From SLHU01 sp009929975 (GTDB taxonomy: Bacteria; Bacillota; Clostridia; Saccharofermentanales; UBA5734): a stretch of 64,000 bases of DNA. Location of the stretch: the NCBI GenBank assembly GCA_040776905.1, contig JAXGZQ010000001.1, positions 558,001-622,000 of the forward strand, written 5' to 3'. The notes beneath the pieces are model-generated. The model was not told the DNA's origin, ran no database searches, and saw nothing but the letters and a program-made list of their open reading frames with translations. Positions 1 through 8,067 of the stretch are shown piece after piece. Position 1 is the first letter of the stretch; every line of letters begins with the position of its first letter. Made by a program: the position numbers and the translations under genes.

Positions 1-524
1 ACACCCTTGATCACGAAAGGCAGACGCGTGCTTCTGACGAATTGCTTGATATCATCCAGTGTTTTCGGTGACATCGGCAAACCAAGGATTTCATCAAACT
101 GCCCGTTTCCGGAGAATGAGTGATCCAGGTCCATGCCGACCGCCATCGCGCCATGCCGTTCAGCATGTTCAATCCGGTTCATGATCATATCATGGTCAGC
201 ATAAGGCTTGATAATTTTAATTGTGCGGGCACCGGTCGCTGTGATTCTTTCAAGTTCAGCCTCGTCGCCCATTCCTGCCCAGTTGACCGCGTCCGCTGCT
301 TTCGCGCCGCGGGCCATTTCCACCATACCATCGGGCCAGACATTGTTGAGATGTGATAGTGCGGCCATCATGACGGGTGTTCTAAAGGTCTCTCCATAGA
401 GCGTCAGTTCAGTTGACGGCAATACCGAGTCAAAATGACGCATTTCAATCAACAGAGAATTGAAATAGTTACGTGTGATCTCATTGGAATCACCTGGTTT
501 ATTCAGCTGGTCAGTCAGTCCCAT
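1..524 (-). CDS. FMN-dependent alpha-hydroxy acid dehydrogenase family protein (partial)
   Basis: The gene runs off the left edge, so only the first 174 codons are visible. The ATG at 524 follows an AAGGAG box at a good distance. The N-terminal part has the layout of the lactate/glycolate oxidase family: a TPVMMAALSHLNN stretch where family members bind FMN, an AVNWAG segment, then a strand ending FVIKGV at the edge, which matches the (F/I)xxKG strand holding the substrate-side lysine. Such enzymes are cytosolic TIM barrels oxidising 2-hydroxy acids with FMN. The distal half with the catalytic His/Arg lies outside the window, so substrate and integrity cannot be judged. The related lactate 2-monooxygenases and isopentenyl-diphosphate isomerase type 2 share this fold and are alternatives. 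Confidence 0.75.
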   Translation of the reverse strand, partial: MGLTDQLNKPGDSNEITRNYFNSLLIEMRHFDSVLPSTELTLYGETFRTPVMMAALSHLNNVWPDGMVEMARGAKAADAVNWAGMGDEAELERITATGARTIKIIKPYADHDMIMNRIEHAERHGAMAVGMDLDHSFSGNGQFDEILGLPMSPKTLDDIKQFVRSTRLPFVIKG

Positions 525-646
525 AATGTCAGTTCTCCTTTATTCGATTAATTCAAGTCTAGCATGAGCGATGGCGTCTGGCCATTGCTTTCAGGTATAG
601 GATCCGACCGATGATCCAGCCGGGGAGAAGTCAGGCAAGCCGTCTG

Positions 647-1465
647 TCAACGAGAGCGCCATAAGCTCTCACTGAGAGCGGTGCCATGTCCCTGATAGCG
701 CCGCGGGTTAACCAGGCGGTCATTGACCTCCTGAACCGCTACACGGGCAGCCTGTTCGATGATCTCATCGCCATAGGCCGCGGTCGCGTCCTGAGGCGGC
801 ATCATCCCCATCACACCGACCAGACTCTGATCACGGTCCGGCAGCGCATCCAGATTGACGGTCTGCGGATGCAGGGCGAGCATATGAGACGTCTCCCAGC
901 CAGCGGCATGGTCTCCGGCATCTGGATACTGGTCCTGTACCAGCAGGTAATCAACAAAAGCCCAGGCCAGCATCTGATGATGACCATTCATACGGCGCTG
1001 GTGATACTGCAGAACTGCCGCACGGGCATGATCAATCAACGGATAGTGGCCGGCAACAAGGACTCCGATTTTAAACCCCAGGGTATCGGCTTCAGACAAA
1101 ACATGGAGCAGAAGGTCCTGATAATGGCTGGCTTGTTCCGCAACGGTAAATGGCTGGCGGTCAGCCAGAAAATTTGCCGGATCGAGTGCCATTGCTTCAG
1201 CGATCTGCTGACGATCGTCCGCAACAGCCTCCATCAGTGAGTCCAGTCGTGGCTCACCATAATACAGCGGTGGAAACACCAGACCTCCACCCATCTGGGC
1301 ACAGCGTATCGCGATCCCTTCCGCTTGAAGGGTATCAGCGCCAACCGCGTTATGAATACCGTGCCATTCCAGCGTGCCGATGGGTATATAGACGACCGGG
1401 CATTCCTGCCGCCGTTTGACGATCTGTTCTGGTCTGAGAAACTGGTATCTGACATCATCTGGCAT
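647..1465 (-). CDS. Creatininase/creatinine amidohydrolase family protein
   Basis: The protein has 272 residues, close to the family's usual length. The ATG at 1465 follows CAGGAG. Residues 28-45 carry the family signature: E33, H35 (LEWHG) and D44 (GADT) match the creatininase metal ligands Glu34, His36 and Asp45. A later AGHYP segment supplies the equivalent of His120, but the residue in the place of Glu122 is Pro, so the second metal site may differ. The family hydrolyses cyclic or linear amides; MftE and arylmalonyl-type amidohydrolases are other members. The gene is divergent from the gltS-like gene and shares its 180-base intergenic region. The true substrate is unknown. Confidence 0.85.
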   Translation of the reverse strand: MPDDVRYQFLRPEQIVKRRQECPVVYIPIGTLEWHGIHNAVGADTLQAEGIAIRCAQMGGGLVFPPLYYGEPRLDSLMEAVADDRQQIAEAMALDPANFLADRQPFTVAEQASHYQDLLLHVLSEADTLGFKIGVLVAGHYPLIDHARAAVLQYHQRRMNGHHQMLAWAFVDYLLVQDQYPDAGDHAAGWETSHMLALHPQTVNLDALPDRDQSLVGVMGMMPPQDATAAYGDEIIEQAARVAVQEVNDRLVNPRRYQGHGTALSESLWRSR

Positions 1466-1572
1466 ATGATCAACTCCTGTCTTTCTTATCGAGTTATCGT
1501 TTCATCTGTTCCATTTTATCATGCGGAGCCGGCCGATTCGTTCTCAATCTGACGACCGTCATCGCTTCATGC

Positions 1573-1615
1573 TAAAATAGACGAGACTCGTCCGGACTGG
1601 ATCACCTGCCGGACG
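1573..1615 (+). promoter_or_regulatory. Candidate promoter -10 and inverted repeat in the gltS-like leader
   Basis: A TAAAAT box (1573-1578) lies 17 bases downstream of a poor -35 (1550-1555). A perfect 7-bp inverted repeat follows, CGTCCGG (1589-1595) and CCGGACG (1609-1615) with a 13-base spacer. It falls at the predicted transcript start, 33 bases before the ATG, where a repressor site or a leader hairpin would act. The -35 match is weak, so the promoter is tentative. Confidence 0.35.
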
Positions 1616-1647
1616 GTTGATTATGATGAATGGTGAGGCAACCTGTC

Positions 1648-3039
1648 ATGACAGCAGATCGAATTGGTTTTGCTCTTTTGATTCTCGGTGCTCTTTTGGC
1701 CATGGGAAAACTGATCCGCGTCAAAACGCCGGTCTTGCAGAGATTATTCCTGCCCAGTTCACTCGTGGCGGGAATCATCGCGCTCATTTTGGGTCGCGAG
1801 GTCCTGGGACGGGTCAGCGGTTTCAATCTGTTCAGTGAAGATATGATTACCGTCTGGGCCAGTCTGCCCGGTCTGATGATCAACATCGTATTCGCTGCCC
1901 TGTTCATCGGCAAACGCATTCCCTCGTTGCGCAAAGTCTGGCAATTGGCCGGCCCCCAGGTCATGCTGGGCTATACGATTTCATTCGGCCAATACGCGGT
2001 TGGCCTGGCCTTATCCCTGCTGATCCTCTCACCGTATCTGGGGATCAATCCGATGGCGGGTGTTTTGATCGAAATTGGATTTGTCGGCGGTCATGGTACG
2101 GCAGCCGGGCTGCGTGAGACCTTTGAAGAAATGAATTTTGCCGAAGGAGCTGATCTAGCGGTCGGTCTGGCGACCATCGGTGTCATCAGCGGGGTCCTGA
2201 TCGGTGTCGCTCTGATCAACTGGGGCATGCGTAAAGGCCACCTGAAGATCAGCCAGTCAACACCGGACCGCAGCCAATTGGAACAAAAGGGCATTATTGA
2301 ACTCGATACGCGGGAACCGGCCGGCTTTTTGACAACCCGGGCTGAATCGATAGAGCCTCTATCTTTGCATGTCAGCTATATCGCGCTGGCGATTCTGATC
2401 GGTCTGGGGCTGCTGGAAGGCCTGGTCTGGGTTGAAGCCCGGACATGGGGAGCGCTGACGGGTGTTTATCTGCTGCGGTATGTACCACTGTTCCCGCTGG
2501 CAATGGTCGGTGGCATCGCCGTTCAGAAAGTTCTGTCCAGATTTGATCGGTACGCGACACTTGACCGCCAGCTGATCAACCGTATTCAGGGATTGGCATT
2601 GGATATTCTGATTGTCAGTGCGCTGGCGACTCTGTCGCTGTCTGTCATCGGCGAGCACATGCTGGCCTTCCTGATCCTGGCTGCCGCCGGTATTCTCTGG
2701 ACGACATTCTCCTTCCTGTTCCTGGCACGCTGGATGCTGCCGGATAACTGGTTCGAACGCGGCATCGGTGATTTCGGCCAGTCCATGGGAGTGACGGCCA
2801 CCGGCCTGCTGCTGATGCGCGTCGCGGATCCAGATAATCTAACGCCTGCCCTGGAGAGTTTCGGATACAAGCAGCTGATGTTTGAGCTTTTTGTCGGCGG
2901 TGGTCTGTTCACAGCCACTTCAATTCCCCTGATTTATCAATTCGGGGCAGGATCGATTCTGATGCTGACAGCCGGACTGACCTTTACTTCACTGCTGGTC
3001 GGTCTTTTGCAAAAACGAAAAGTATCCCATTCATCTTAG
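1648..3039 (+). CDS. gltS: Sodium/glutamate symporter family transporter (ESS/GltS-like)
   Basis: This is a polytopic membrane protein of 463 residues with about 10-12 hydrophobic segments arranged as two halves. The GGHGTAAG segment near residue 150 matches the GGHGTGAA pore loop of E. coli GltS, and a related segment (FGQSMGVTATG) lies in the second half, as expected for the inverted repeat of this family. The ATG at 1648 is preferred over an in-frame ATG at 1630 because GGTGAGG stands 9 bases before it. The C-terminal half is longer and more divergent than in GltS, so it may carry another dicarboxylate or amino acid. It probably imports its substrate with sodium. The gene stands alone, divergent from the creatininase-like gene. 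Confidence 0.82.
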   Translation: MTADRIGFALLILGALLAMGKLIRVKTPVLQRLFLPSSLVAGIIALILGREVLGRVSGFNLFSEDMITVWASLPGLMINIVFAALFIGKRIPSLRKVWQLAGPQVMLGYTISFGQYAVGLALSLLILSPYLGINPMAGVLIEIGFVGGHGTAAGLRETFEEMNFAEGADLAVGLATIGVISGVLIGVALINWGMRKGHLKISQSTPDRSQLEQKGIIELDTREPAGFLTTRAESIEPLSLHVSYIALAILIGLGLLEGLVWVEARTWGALTGVYLLRYVPLFPLAMVGGIAVQKVLSRFDRYATLDRQLINRIQGLALDILIVSALATLSLSVIGEHMLAFLILAAAGILWTTFSFLFLARWMLPDNWFERGIGDFGQSMGVTATGLLLMRVADPDNLTPALESFGYKQLMFELFVGGGLFTATSIPLIYQFGAGSILMLTAGLTFTSLLVGLLQKRKVSHSS

Positions 3040-3075
3040 CCGGATCGACTTGATTGACTGACTGCGATCTGACAC

Positions 3076-3104
3076 TTGCTTTTCCATTTTATATTTGATA
3101 CAAT
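3076..3104 (+). promoter_or_regulatory. Promoter of the peroxidase gene
   Basis: TTGCTT (3076-3081) and TACAAT (3099-3104) are separated by exactly 17 bases, and the surrounding DNA is AT-rich. It sits 50 bases before the ATG, a normal distance for a sigma-A promoter. Confidence 0.65.
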
Positions 3105-3153
3105 ATAATCGTAAACAATTAAATTACCTGCCGATCTTGAAAGGAGACGCTCC

Positions 3154-3693
3154 ATGTCAATTTATGATTTTAAAGTGAAAGATATCATGTTCAAGGATAT
3201 CGCGATGTCTGACTACCAAGGAAAGGTGATGCTGATTGTCAATACAGCGACCGGTTGTGGATTCACACCACAGTACGCCGGCCTTTCGGATCTGTATGAC
3301 AAATATCGTGATCAAGGCTTTGAGATTCTTGATTTCCCCTGTAACCAGTTTCTCAACCAGGCTCCGGGCAGCAACGAAGAGCTGGCCAATTTCTGTCAGG
3401 TCACTTTCGGAACCAAATTCAAGACCTTTGCTAAAATCGATGTCAACGGCAAAAATGCCGATCCCCTGTTCACCTGGCTGAAAGACCAAGCCGCAGCTGA
3501 TACGGAAGACAGTGAAGCCGGTGAGTTCAAAAAAGTTCTCAATAAACTGAAACAAACCGTTGCGGGAAAAGATATCAAGTGGAATTTCACCAAATTCCTG
3601 GTTGATCGCGAAGGCCGTGTTGTCAGGCGATTTGCACCGACATTCAAACCGGAAGACATGGAAGATGATATCAAGCGTCTGGTTGAAGGCTGA
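3154..3693 (+). CDS. Glutathione peroxidase-family thiol peroxidase
   Basis: At 179 residues the protein has the usual bacterial GPx length. It has cysteine rather than selenocysteine: C35 in TGCGFTPQY is the peroxidatic residue. The FPCNQF segment supplies the Gln of the catalytic tetrad, and KWNFTKF supplies Trp and Asn. A further Cys in ANFCQVTFG corresponds to the resolving Cys82 of yeast Gpx3, so the enzyme should work with thioredoxin rather than glutathione. It reduces hydrogen peroxide and organic hydroperoxides in the cytosol. AAGGAG lies 7 bases before the ATG. A terminator follows directly, and an OhrR-type regulator gene comes next, which suggests peroxide control. Confidence 0.93.
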   Translation: MSIYDFKVKDIMFKDIAMSDYQGKVMLIVNTATGCGFTPQYAGLSDLYDKYRDQGFEILDFPCNQFLNQAPGSNEELANFCQVTFGTKFKTFAKIDVNGKNADPLFTWLKDQAAADTEDSEAGEFKKVLNKLKQTVAGKDIKWNFTKFLVDREGRVVRRFAPTFKPEDMEDDIKRLVEG

Positions 3694-3708
3694 TTCAAAA
3701 TAAAACGA

Positions 3709-3739
3709 CCGGCAGCGACCTGAATCGCTGCCGGTTTTT
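3709..3739 (+). terminator. Rho-independent terminator after the peroxidase gene
   Basis: A 10-bp perfect stem (CCGGCAGCGA with TCGCTGCCGG), a 6-base loop and five T residues follow the stop codon by 15 bases. It separates the peroxidase gene from the regulator gene. Confidence 0.88.
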
Positions 3740-3785
3740 CAATCCACTTCTGCAGACCGAACAACACTGACACAAGGTGAGCCAA

Positions 3786-4247
3786 ATGAAAAATGATACC
3801 CATCCAAATACAACTGAACAACAAGCAGCTTACGACAGGCTCCTGCTGAAAAATCAACTGTGCTTTCCCCTGTATGCGGCGGCACGGAAAGTGATGCGGT
3901 TATACACCCCCCTATTGGAGACACTCAATCTGACCTACACACAGTACATCACGATGCTGGTGCTCTGGGAACAGGACGGCCAGACCGTCAGTGATCTCGG
4001 GCAGCGTCTGCATCTTGATTCAGGCACGCTGACACCACTTCTGAAAAAGATGGAAAAACAAAGTCTGGTCAGGCGCAGGCGAAGTACAAGTGATGAGCGC
4101 GTTGTCAAAATTCACTTAACCGCTGACGGACTTGCGCTCAGGCAGCAGGCACTCGATATCCCTGAAACCGTCGCATCGTGTATTCACATGAGGCTTGACG
4201 ATGCGGTTGAGCTGAAACGGCTGCTCGCGCTGATTCTCGATCAATAA
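3786..4247 (+). CDS. ohrR: MarR family regulator, OhrR type
   Basis: The 153-residue protein is a winged-helix MarR regulator. The N-terminal NQLCFPLYAA segment with C26 matches the redox-sensing Cys of OhrR, whose oxidation by organic hydroperoxides releases DNA. The LTYTQYITMLVLWE helix and the DLGQRLHLDSGTLTPLLKKM recognition region are typical. The ATG at 3786 has AAGGTGA 5 bases upstream; an in-frame GTG at 3777 lies inside that box and is rejected. No ohr gene is visible here; the adjacent thiol peroxidase is the likely target. A single N-terminal Cys suggests either the 1-Cys sensing mode or pairing with a small thiol. Confidence 0.85.
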   Translation: MKNDTHPNTTEQQAAYDRLLLKNQLCFPLYAAARKVMRLYTPLLETLNLTYTQYITMLVLWEQDGQTVSDLGQRLHLDSGTLTPLLKKMEKQSLVRRRRSTSDERVVKIHLTADGLALRQQALDIPETVASCIHMRLDDAVELKRLLALILDQ

Positions 4248-4348
4248 CCGCTATTCACCGGTCAGCTTGCCGGATCATTCAAAAAATCGCAGGATACTGC
4301 CATTGACCGGCGTCACACTGCAGAGTGTTCCGCCCCATGACGGTTGCC

Positions 4349-5416
4349 TCACCTCGCTGATAGATTCCTGCTGTATCGGTTGAGCAGGTACATGATGTAA
4401 TCGCCCTCACTGAATAATCTCTGACTGAGCGGATCACCACAAGCCCTGACCATTTCATTCAGAGGAACCGTCCACCGGATCTGCTGAGCCAGTGATCCGT
4501 GATTCTGATACGTCCTGATTATTTTCCGCGCATCATCGACGTTAAGATTGCCAAGACACCAGAACGGCGCCGGCGCGGTAAAGTTCGGATAGACATTCAG
4601 ATCCTTGTCGACCAGAAAAACAGGATGATCCGCGGCCAGGCTGGCTGTTGAACGATCATTGATCAATGACTCATACAGCATCTGTTCTGTCTGGCCGAAT
4701 ACATCCTGCAGATCCGATACACCGAAGTACTCACGTGTATAGCGGGCCAAAACGGCAGGAATTCTCTCCAGGCCAGCAGCTGTCAGACGAATATCATAAA
4801 GCGCTTCGTTTTCGCCGTCACATGACCCCTGATGGACAAAAAGGCTGAAAACCAACCCTCGTACCGCACATCGGTTTTCCAGCTCGAGATCCTGGATCAG
4901 TGTGGCGATATCGGGCAGATCAGCCAGGTTTTCCTGATTGACAAACACCTGCAGCCTGGGAGCGATCTGGTTGTCCAGCAGCTGGTCGATGGAACGGATC
5001 ACATCATCAAACGCGCCTTTTCGTCCGACATACTGATCGGTCCGTCCGGCACCGCCAAACAAGGTCAGCTGACAGACCTGGACTCCCTGTGATTTAAGCC
5101 AGGGAACATAGTCCCGATCCCTTGCGGCACGCCAGAAACTCATCAGTTCAAAATGCGGTGTCTTGATATCAGACAGATCACTTGTCAGCCGCCATCGTTC
5201 CCGATACTGATCCTGATAATCCGGTTCACGATACCAGTCAACAATTTCCAGTGTCTGAACCCACGGCCGGAAAGCCGCGGCGACCATCGCCAGATCATCA
5301 TCCGCCAGGTTCCCGTTCGGTGTAACGCCAAGCCAGCAGTGCCGGCACCGGTTCGGGCAGCCGGCCATATCAAGACAAAGTGTCAGTGTTTTCAGCGGCT
5401 GATCCGGTGCTGTCAT
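4349..5416 (-). CDS. Radical SAM protein of unknown function
   Basis: The 355-residue protein has the radical SAM cluster motif C20-x3-C24-x2-C27 (CPNRCRHC), followed by WLG. A glycine-rich QLTLFGGAGRTD segment near residue 120 is where such barrels bind SAM. Conserved-looking blocks (VDWYREPDYQD, FVNQENL, LFVHQGSCDGENE) suggest a coherent but uncharacterised family. There is no SPASM-type Cys-rich tail, although C261 and later Cys residues exist. Its start overlaps the stop of the AlkX-like gene by 4 bases (ATGA), so the two are translationally coupled. Substrate unknown; coupling with a DNA glycosylase-like protein hints at nucleic acid or stress chemistry, which is inference only. Confidence 0.8.
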   Translation of the reverse strand: MTAPDQPLKTLTLCLDMAGCPNRCRHCWLGVTPNGNLADDDLAMVAAAFRPWVQTLEIVDWYREPDYQDQYRERWRLTSDLSDIKTPHFELMSFWRAARDRDYVPWLKSQGVQVCQLTLFGGAGRTDQYVGRKGAFDDVIRSIDQLLDNQIAPRLQVFVNQENLADLPDIATLIQDLELENRCAVRGLVFSLFVHQGSCDGENEALYDIRLTAAGLERIPAVLARYTREYFGVSDLQDVFGQTEQMLYESLINDRSTASLAADHPVFLVDKDLNVYPNFTAPAPFWCLGNLNVDDARKIIRTYQNHGSLAQQIRWTVPLNEMVRACGDPLSQRLFSEGDYIMYLLNRYSRNLSAR

Positions 5417-6603
5417 ATCTGATCTTCCTGACGGATGATCTGCAGGCAGTCGTTAAAACCGGCGAATCGTTTCAGACAGCGGTCAATCGCCTGCTGCATC
5501 CGTTTTGTCTGCCGGACACCCTCCTCAAACCAGATATTCTTGACGGCAAGAATCCTCTGGCGACGATCACAGACCGCTTCAATTCTGGCGACAAATTGTT
5601 CGCCATAGAGTAACGGCAGCACATAATATCCGTATTTACGCTGATCCATCGGCGTATAAATCTCCCATTTATAGTCAAACCCAAACAGCTCACGGATCAA
5701 GCGGCGATCCCACAGAAGGTTGTCCAGCGGTGCGATCAGTTCGCAGCGGGCCTTCAGCTTCTGATCGGACTGGGCCCGTTCGAGAAGGATCCGATCGTCC
5801 GCTTGCAGATATAGCGGTTCCTTCATCGTATCAACCTTGACTTCAAGGATCTGTCCGTCCTTCAGCAATTGCCGGAAAATTGCATTGCGCCCGGGAGCCT
5901 TCAACCCATGGATGTTCAACCAGGCATCGGATCCCCTGTTCCAGAGCAGTCCGACCGCACCGATTCGGCGCAGCACCCGCCACGTCAAATGACTGGTATC
6001 GTCGGGGAACGGATCCGGCTGGTCAAGCACTGTCTGATCGATACAGTTTTCCGCCAGATCGTAATACTTGGTCGTACCCTGTTTATGATGGACGACCAGA
6101 TCACCCCAAAAATACATGGACTCCAACGCGGCTCTGGCCAATCGGGTATGGCTCCAGTACCAGTCAACCTTGTGATCATAGTCAAGATCGGCGGATGAAA
6201 CGGGTCCCTGCCGGCGGATGATCGTCTTGATTTCCTCACTGACACTTTCGACTTGCTGCAGACTGCGGCTTCGATCACGGTAAGCGTTGCGAATTGGTTG
6301 GAAATACGGCCAGTCAGCGGTTCTGATGATCGACAGATTCTTATCAAAGTAATCGAGCAGCGAACGTTTCGTGTACAGCAGATCATACAGTACTGATTTG
6401 CGAAATCCCTTAACCCGCGACTGCAGGACAAGCTCCGCGTTTTTGCCGCAGACATCAATCGGGTCAAATTGAATACAGCCGACCTGATCCACAAAATCAA
6501 GAACGCCTTGCGGTCCGGCAAAGCGATGCGTATCGATCAAGCCGTGCTTGAGCAGCAGAAACCGCCGCGCCTGCTGTCGGCTGATTTGTATGACGTCAGT
6601 CAT
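5413..6603 (-). CDS. Winged-helix DNA glycosylase-like protein (YcaQ/AlkX family, HTH_42)
   Basis: The 396-residue protein belongs to the YcaQ/AlkZ family of HTH_42 winged-helix glycosylases, which unhook interstrand crosslinks or remove bulky alkyl adducts. The N-terminal CIQFDPIDV holds Q45-F46-D47, the QxD catalytic motif of AlkX/YcaQ, as opposed to the QxQ of AlkZ. The C-terminal segment (IYTPMDQRKYGYYVLPLLYG) is the family's conserved block. It lies in an ATGA-overlapped run, sharing 4 bases with the genes on both sides (6600-6603 upstream and 5413-5416 downstream). The role is likely repair of alkylated DNA in the cytosol. Confidence 0.82.
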   Translation of the reverse strand: MTDVIQISRQQARRFLLLKHGLIDTHRFAGPQGVLDFVDQVGCIQFDPIDVCGKNAELVLQSRVKGFRKSVLYDLLYTKRSLLDYFDKNLSIIRTADWPYFQPIRNAYRDRSRSLQQVESVSEEIKTIIRRQGPVSSADLDYDHKVDWYWSHTRLARAALESMYFWGDLVVHHKQGTTKYYDLAENCIDQTVLDQPDPFPDDTSHLTWRVLRRIGAVGLLWNRGSDAWLNIHGLKAPGRNAIFRQLLKDGQILEVKVDTMKEPLYLQADDRILLERAQSDQKLKARCELIAPLDNLLWDRRLIRELFGFDYKWEIYTPMDQRKYGYYVLPLLYGEQFVARIEAVCDRRQRILAVKNIWFEEGVRQTKRMQQAIDRCLKRFAGFNDCLQIIRQEDQI

Positions 6604-7568
6604 GATGGCTGCCCTTCATTTAGTAATCCGTAATCAAGCCGGTTGAACTCACGCAGCAGGAGGATCGTCTCGATGGCTGTAACCGCCTTCCACCAGTTCT
6701 CACTGATCGCGAACTGGGGTGCATATCGCTGATTGAGATCATACCAGGACCAGTCGATATTCCAGACACCCTGATCATTTCTGTTTTCAGCCAGATAGTC
6801 CAGTTCCCTATTCATGATCGCTTCATGTTCTGCATAATATGGGCTGGATGGATCCTTGATATATCTGGACGGGCGCACAACATGTGATGTCCATTGCCTC
6901 GTGTCATGGACAATCGACTGGCTGATCCGCTGACGCAGCACGCCACAGACCTGGTCCATCTGATCGATCCGGATCTTTTGTTCCATGAGTGTCTGATACA
7001 GTTCAGCCAGACCCGCAAGACCCATTTCGCCAAATGAATGGTTCTCCAGAAGCTGTCGCATCAGCGATTTCGCGATCGGCAGAACCTGATCGTACAGATG
7101 ACTGTTCTCCGGGAAGAAACGCAGGACGAAACTGATCAGACCGGCACTGAGACCGATGCTTTCCGTCTTATTGGCCTTCTCATCATAGGTCCACCAGGGA
7201 GCATGGGGGTGCCGGTCCGTCGATGGAATGGAAAACAACCAGCCGCGGTCATTAAAATGAACCCCGCTGCTCAGATACCGTTTGATGCCCTGGTACACAG
7301 GATGCTCCAGATCGGTCAGATTAATTCGTTTGAGCAGGCTGATCGCGTAGTGTGTTGTATACGGCGAAGATTCCGGATTCCAGTTATCCGGCTCAAGCGC
7401 ATGGCCAAACCCGCCATCGGTATTCTGATAGGTCATCAGCACATCCACAACTCGTTTCCGGTCTCCGTCCTCAAAAAGATACTGCCAGGTCAACAGCTCC
7501 AGAGGTCTGGCGTTTTGGTAGATCCAGCGGGCCACTTCCTGGCAGGCATCACGGCTCAGGCACTTCAT
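6600..7568 (-). CDS. Alpha-alpha toroid protein (prenyltransferase/squalene oxidase repeat-like)
   Basis: From the ATG at 7568, which has CAGGAG 8 bases upstream, the protein has 322 residues. An open frame extends further upstream but lacks a start signal and would overlap the next gene. The QNTDGGFGHALEPD segment near residue 40 matches the QxxDGGF repeat of terpene cyclase and protein prenyltransferase toroids, and the rest is rich in helices with aromatic residues. Bacterial proteins of this kind are mostly uncharacterised. No DxDD motif of a squalene-hopene cyclase is evident, so cyclase activity is not claimed. The stop overlaps the start of the AlkX-like gene by 4 bases. Confidence 0.6.
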   Translation of the reverse strand: MKCLSRDACQEVARWIYQNARPLELLTWQYLFEDGDRKRVVDVLMTYQNTDGGFGHALEPDNWNPESSPYTTHYAISLLKRINLTDLEHPVYQGIKRYLSSGVHFNDRGWLFSIPSTDRHPHAPWWTYDEKANKTESIGLSAGLISFVLRFFPENSHLYDQVLPIAKSLMRQLLENHSFGEMGLAGLAELYQTLMEQKIRIDQMDQVCGVLRQRISQSIVHDTRQWTSHVVRPSRYIKDPSSPYYAEHEAIMNRELDYLAENRNDQGVWNIDWSWYDLNQRYAPQFAISENWWKAVTAIETILLLREFNRLDYGLLNEGQPS

Positions 7569-7593
7569 CTCACACGCTCCTGTTCTTTGGCTG

Positions 7594-8067
7594 TCATTCG
7601 ACGGGCAGACTCTCAATCTGTGGTGAAAAGGGACTGGTTTTGACGGTTTGTTCAATGAAATTGATCTCATAGCCGGTCCCGTTATCATGGCAGAAACCCG
7701 ATTCCAGCTCGATTCTGATATAGCACATCGCCTCATCGGATTCGTCATTATGCAAAAAATACCACGGTTTGAATGCATCGGTCAGTAGTTCCCGGATCGC
7801 CTGATTTTCTTTTTGCAGCGGATGGTCTGCATGATAGGCCCGGCCGCTGAATCGATGAAAATTATTGCATAAGGCGACACGGGGATTATGCAGGATCTCG
7901 TCGACCTTGCGTGATTTGCCATAGGTCACAATCCAGAAGCTGCCATTCTCATAATACGTGTCAACCACCCTGATCGACGGCCGGTTGTTTTTTGCGGTTG
8001 CCAGATAAAAGGTACAGTCTTTGGCAAATAACGGTTTCATGATTTCACAGATTTGATCATCGCTCAT
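7594..8067 (-). CDS. Pyridoxamine 5'-phosphate oxidase family protein
   Basis: The 157-residue protein has the split-barrel flavin-binding fold of the PPOX family. An N-terminal TFYLATAKNNRPSIRVV strand is followed by a YGKSRKVDEILHNPRVAL segment, the usual FMN phosphate-binding region, and a C-terminal EINFIE strand. This branch is typically called general stress protein 26-like or PPOX-class flavoprotein. It could bind FMN or F420; the reaction is unknown. It lies between the toroid gene (25-base gap) and an ANT(6)-like gene whose 3' end overlaps its start by 11 bases. Confidence 0.78.
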   Translation of the reverse strand: MSDDQICEIMKPLFAKDCTFYLATAKNNRPSIRVVDTYYENGSFWIVTYGKSRKVDEILHNPRVALCNNFHRFSGRAYHADHPLQKENQAIRELLTDAFKPWYFLHNDESDEAMCYIRIELESGFCHDNGTGYEINFIEQTVKTSPFSPQIESLPVE

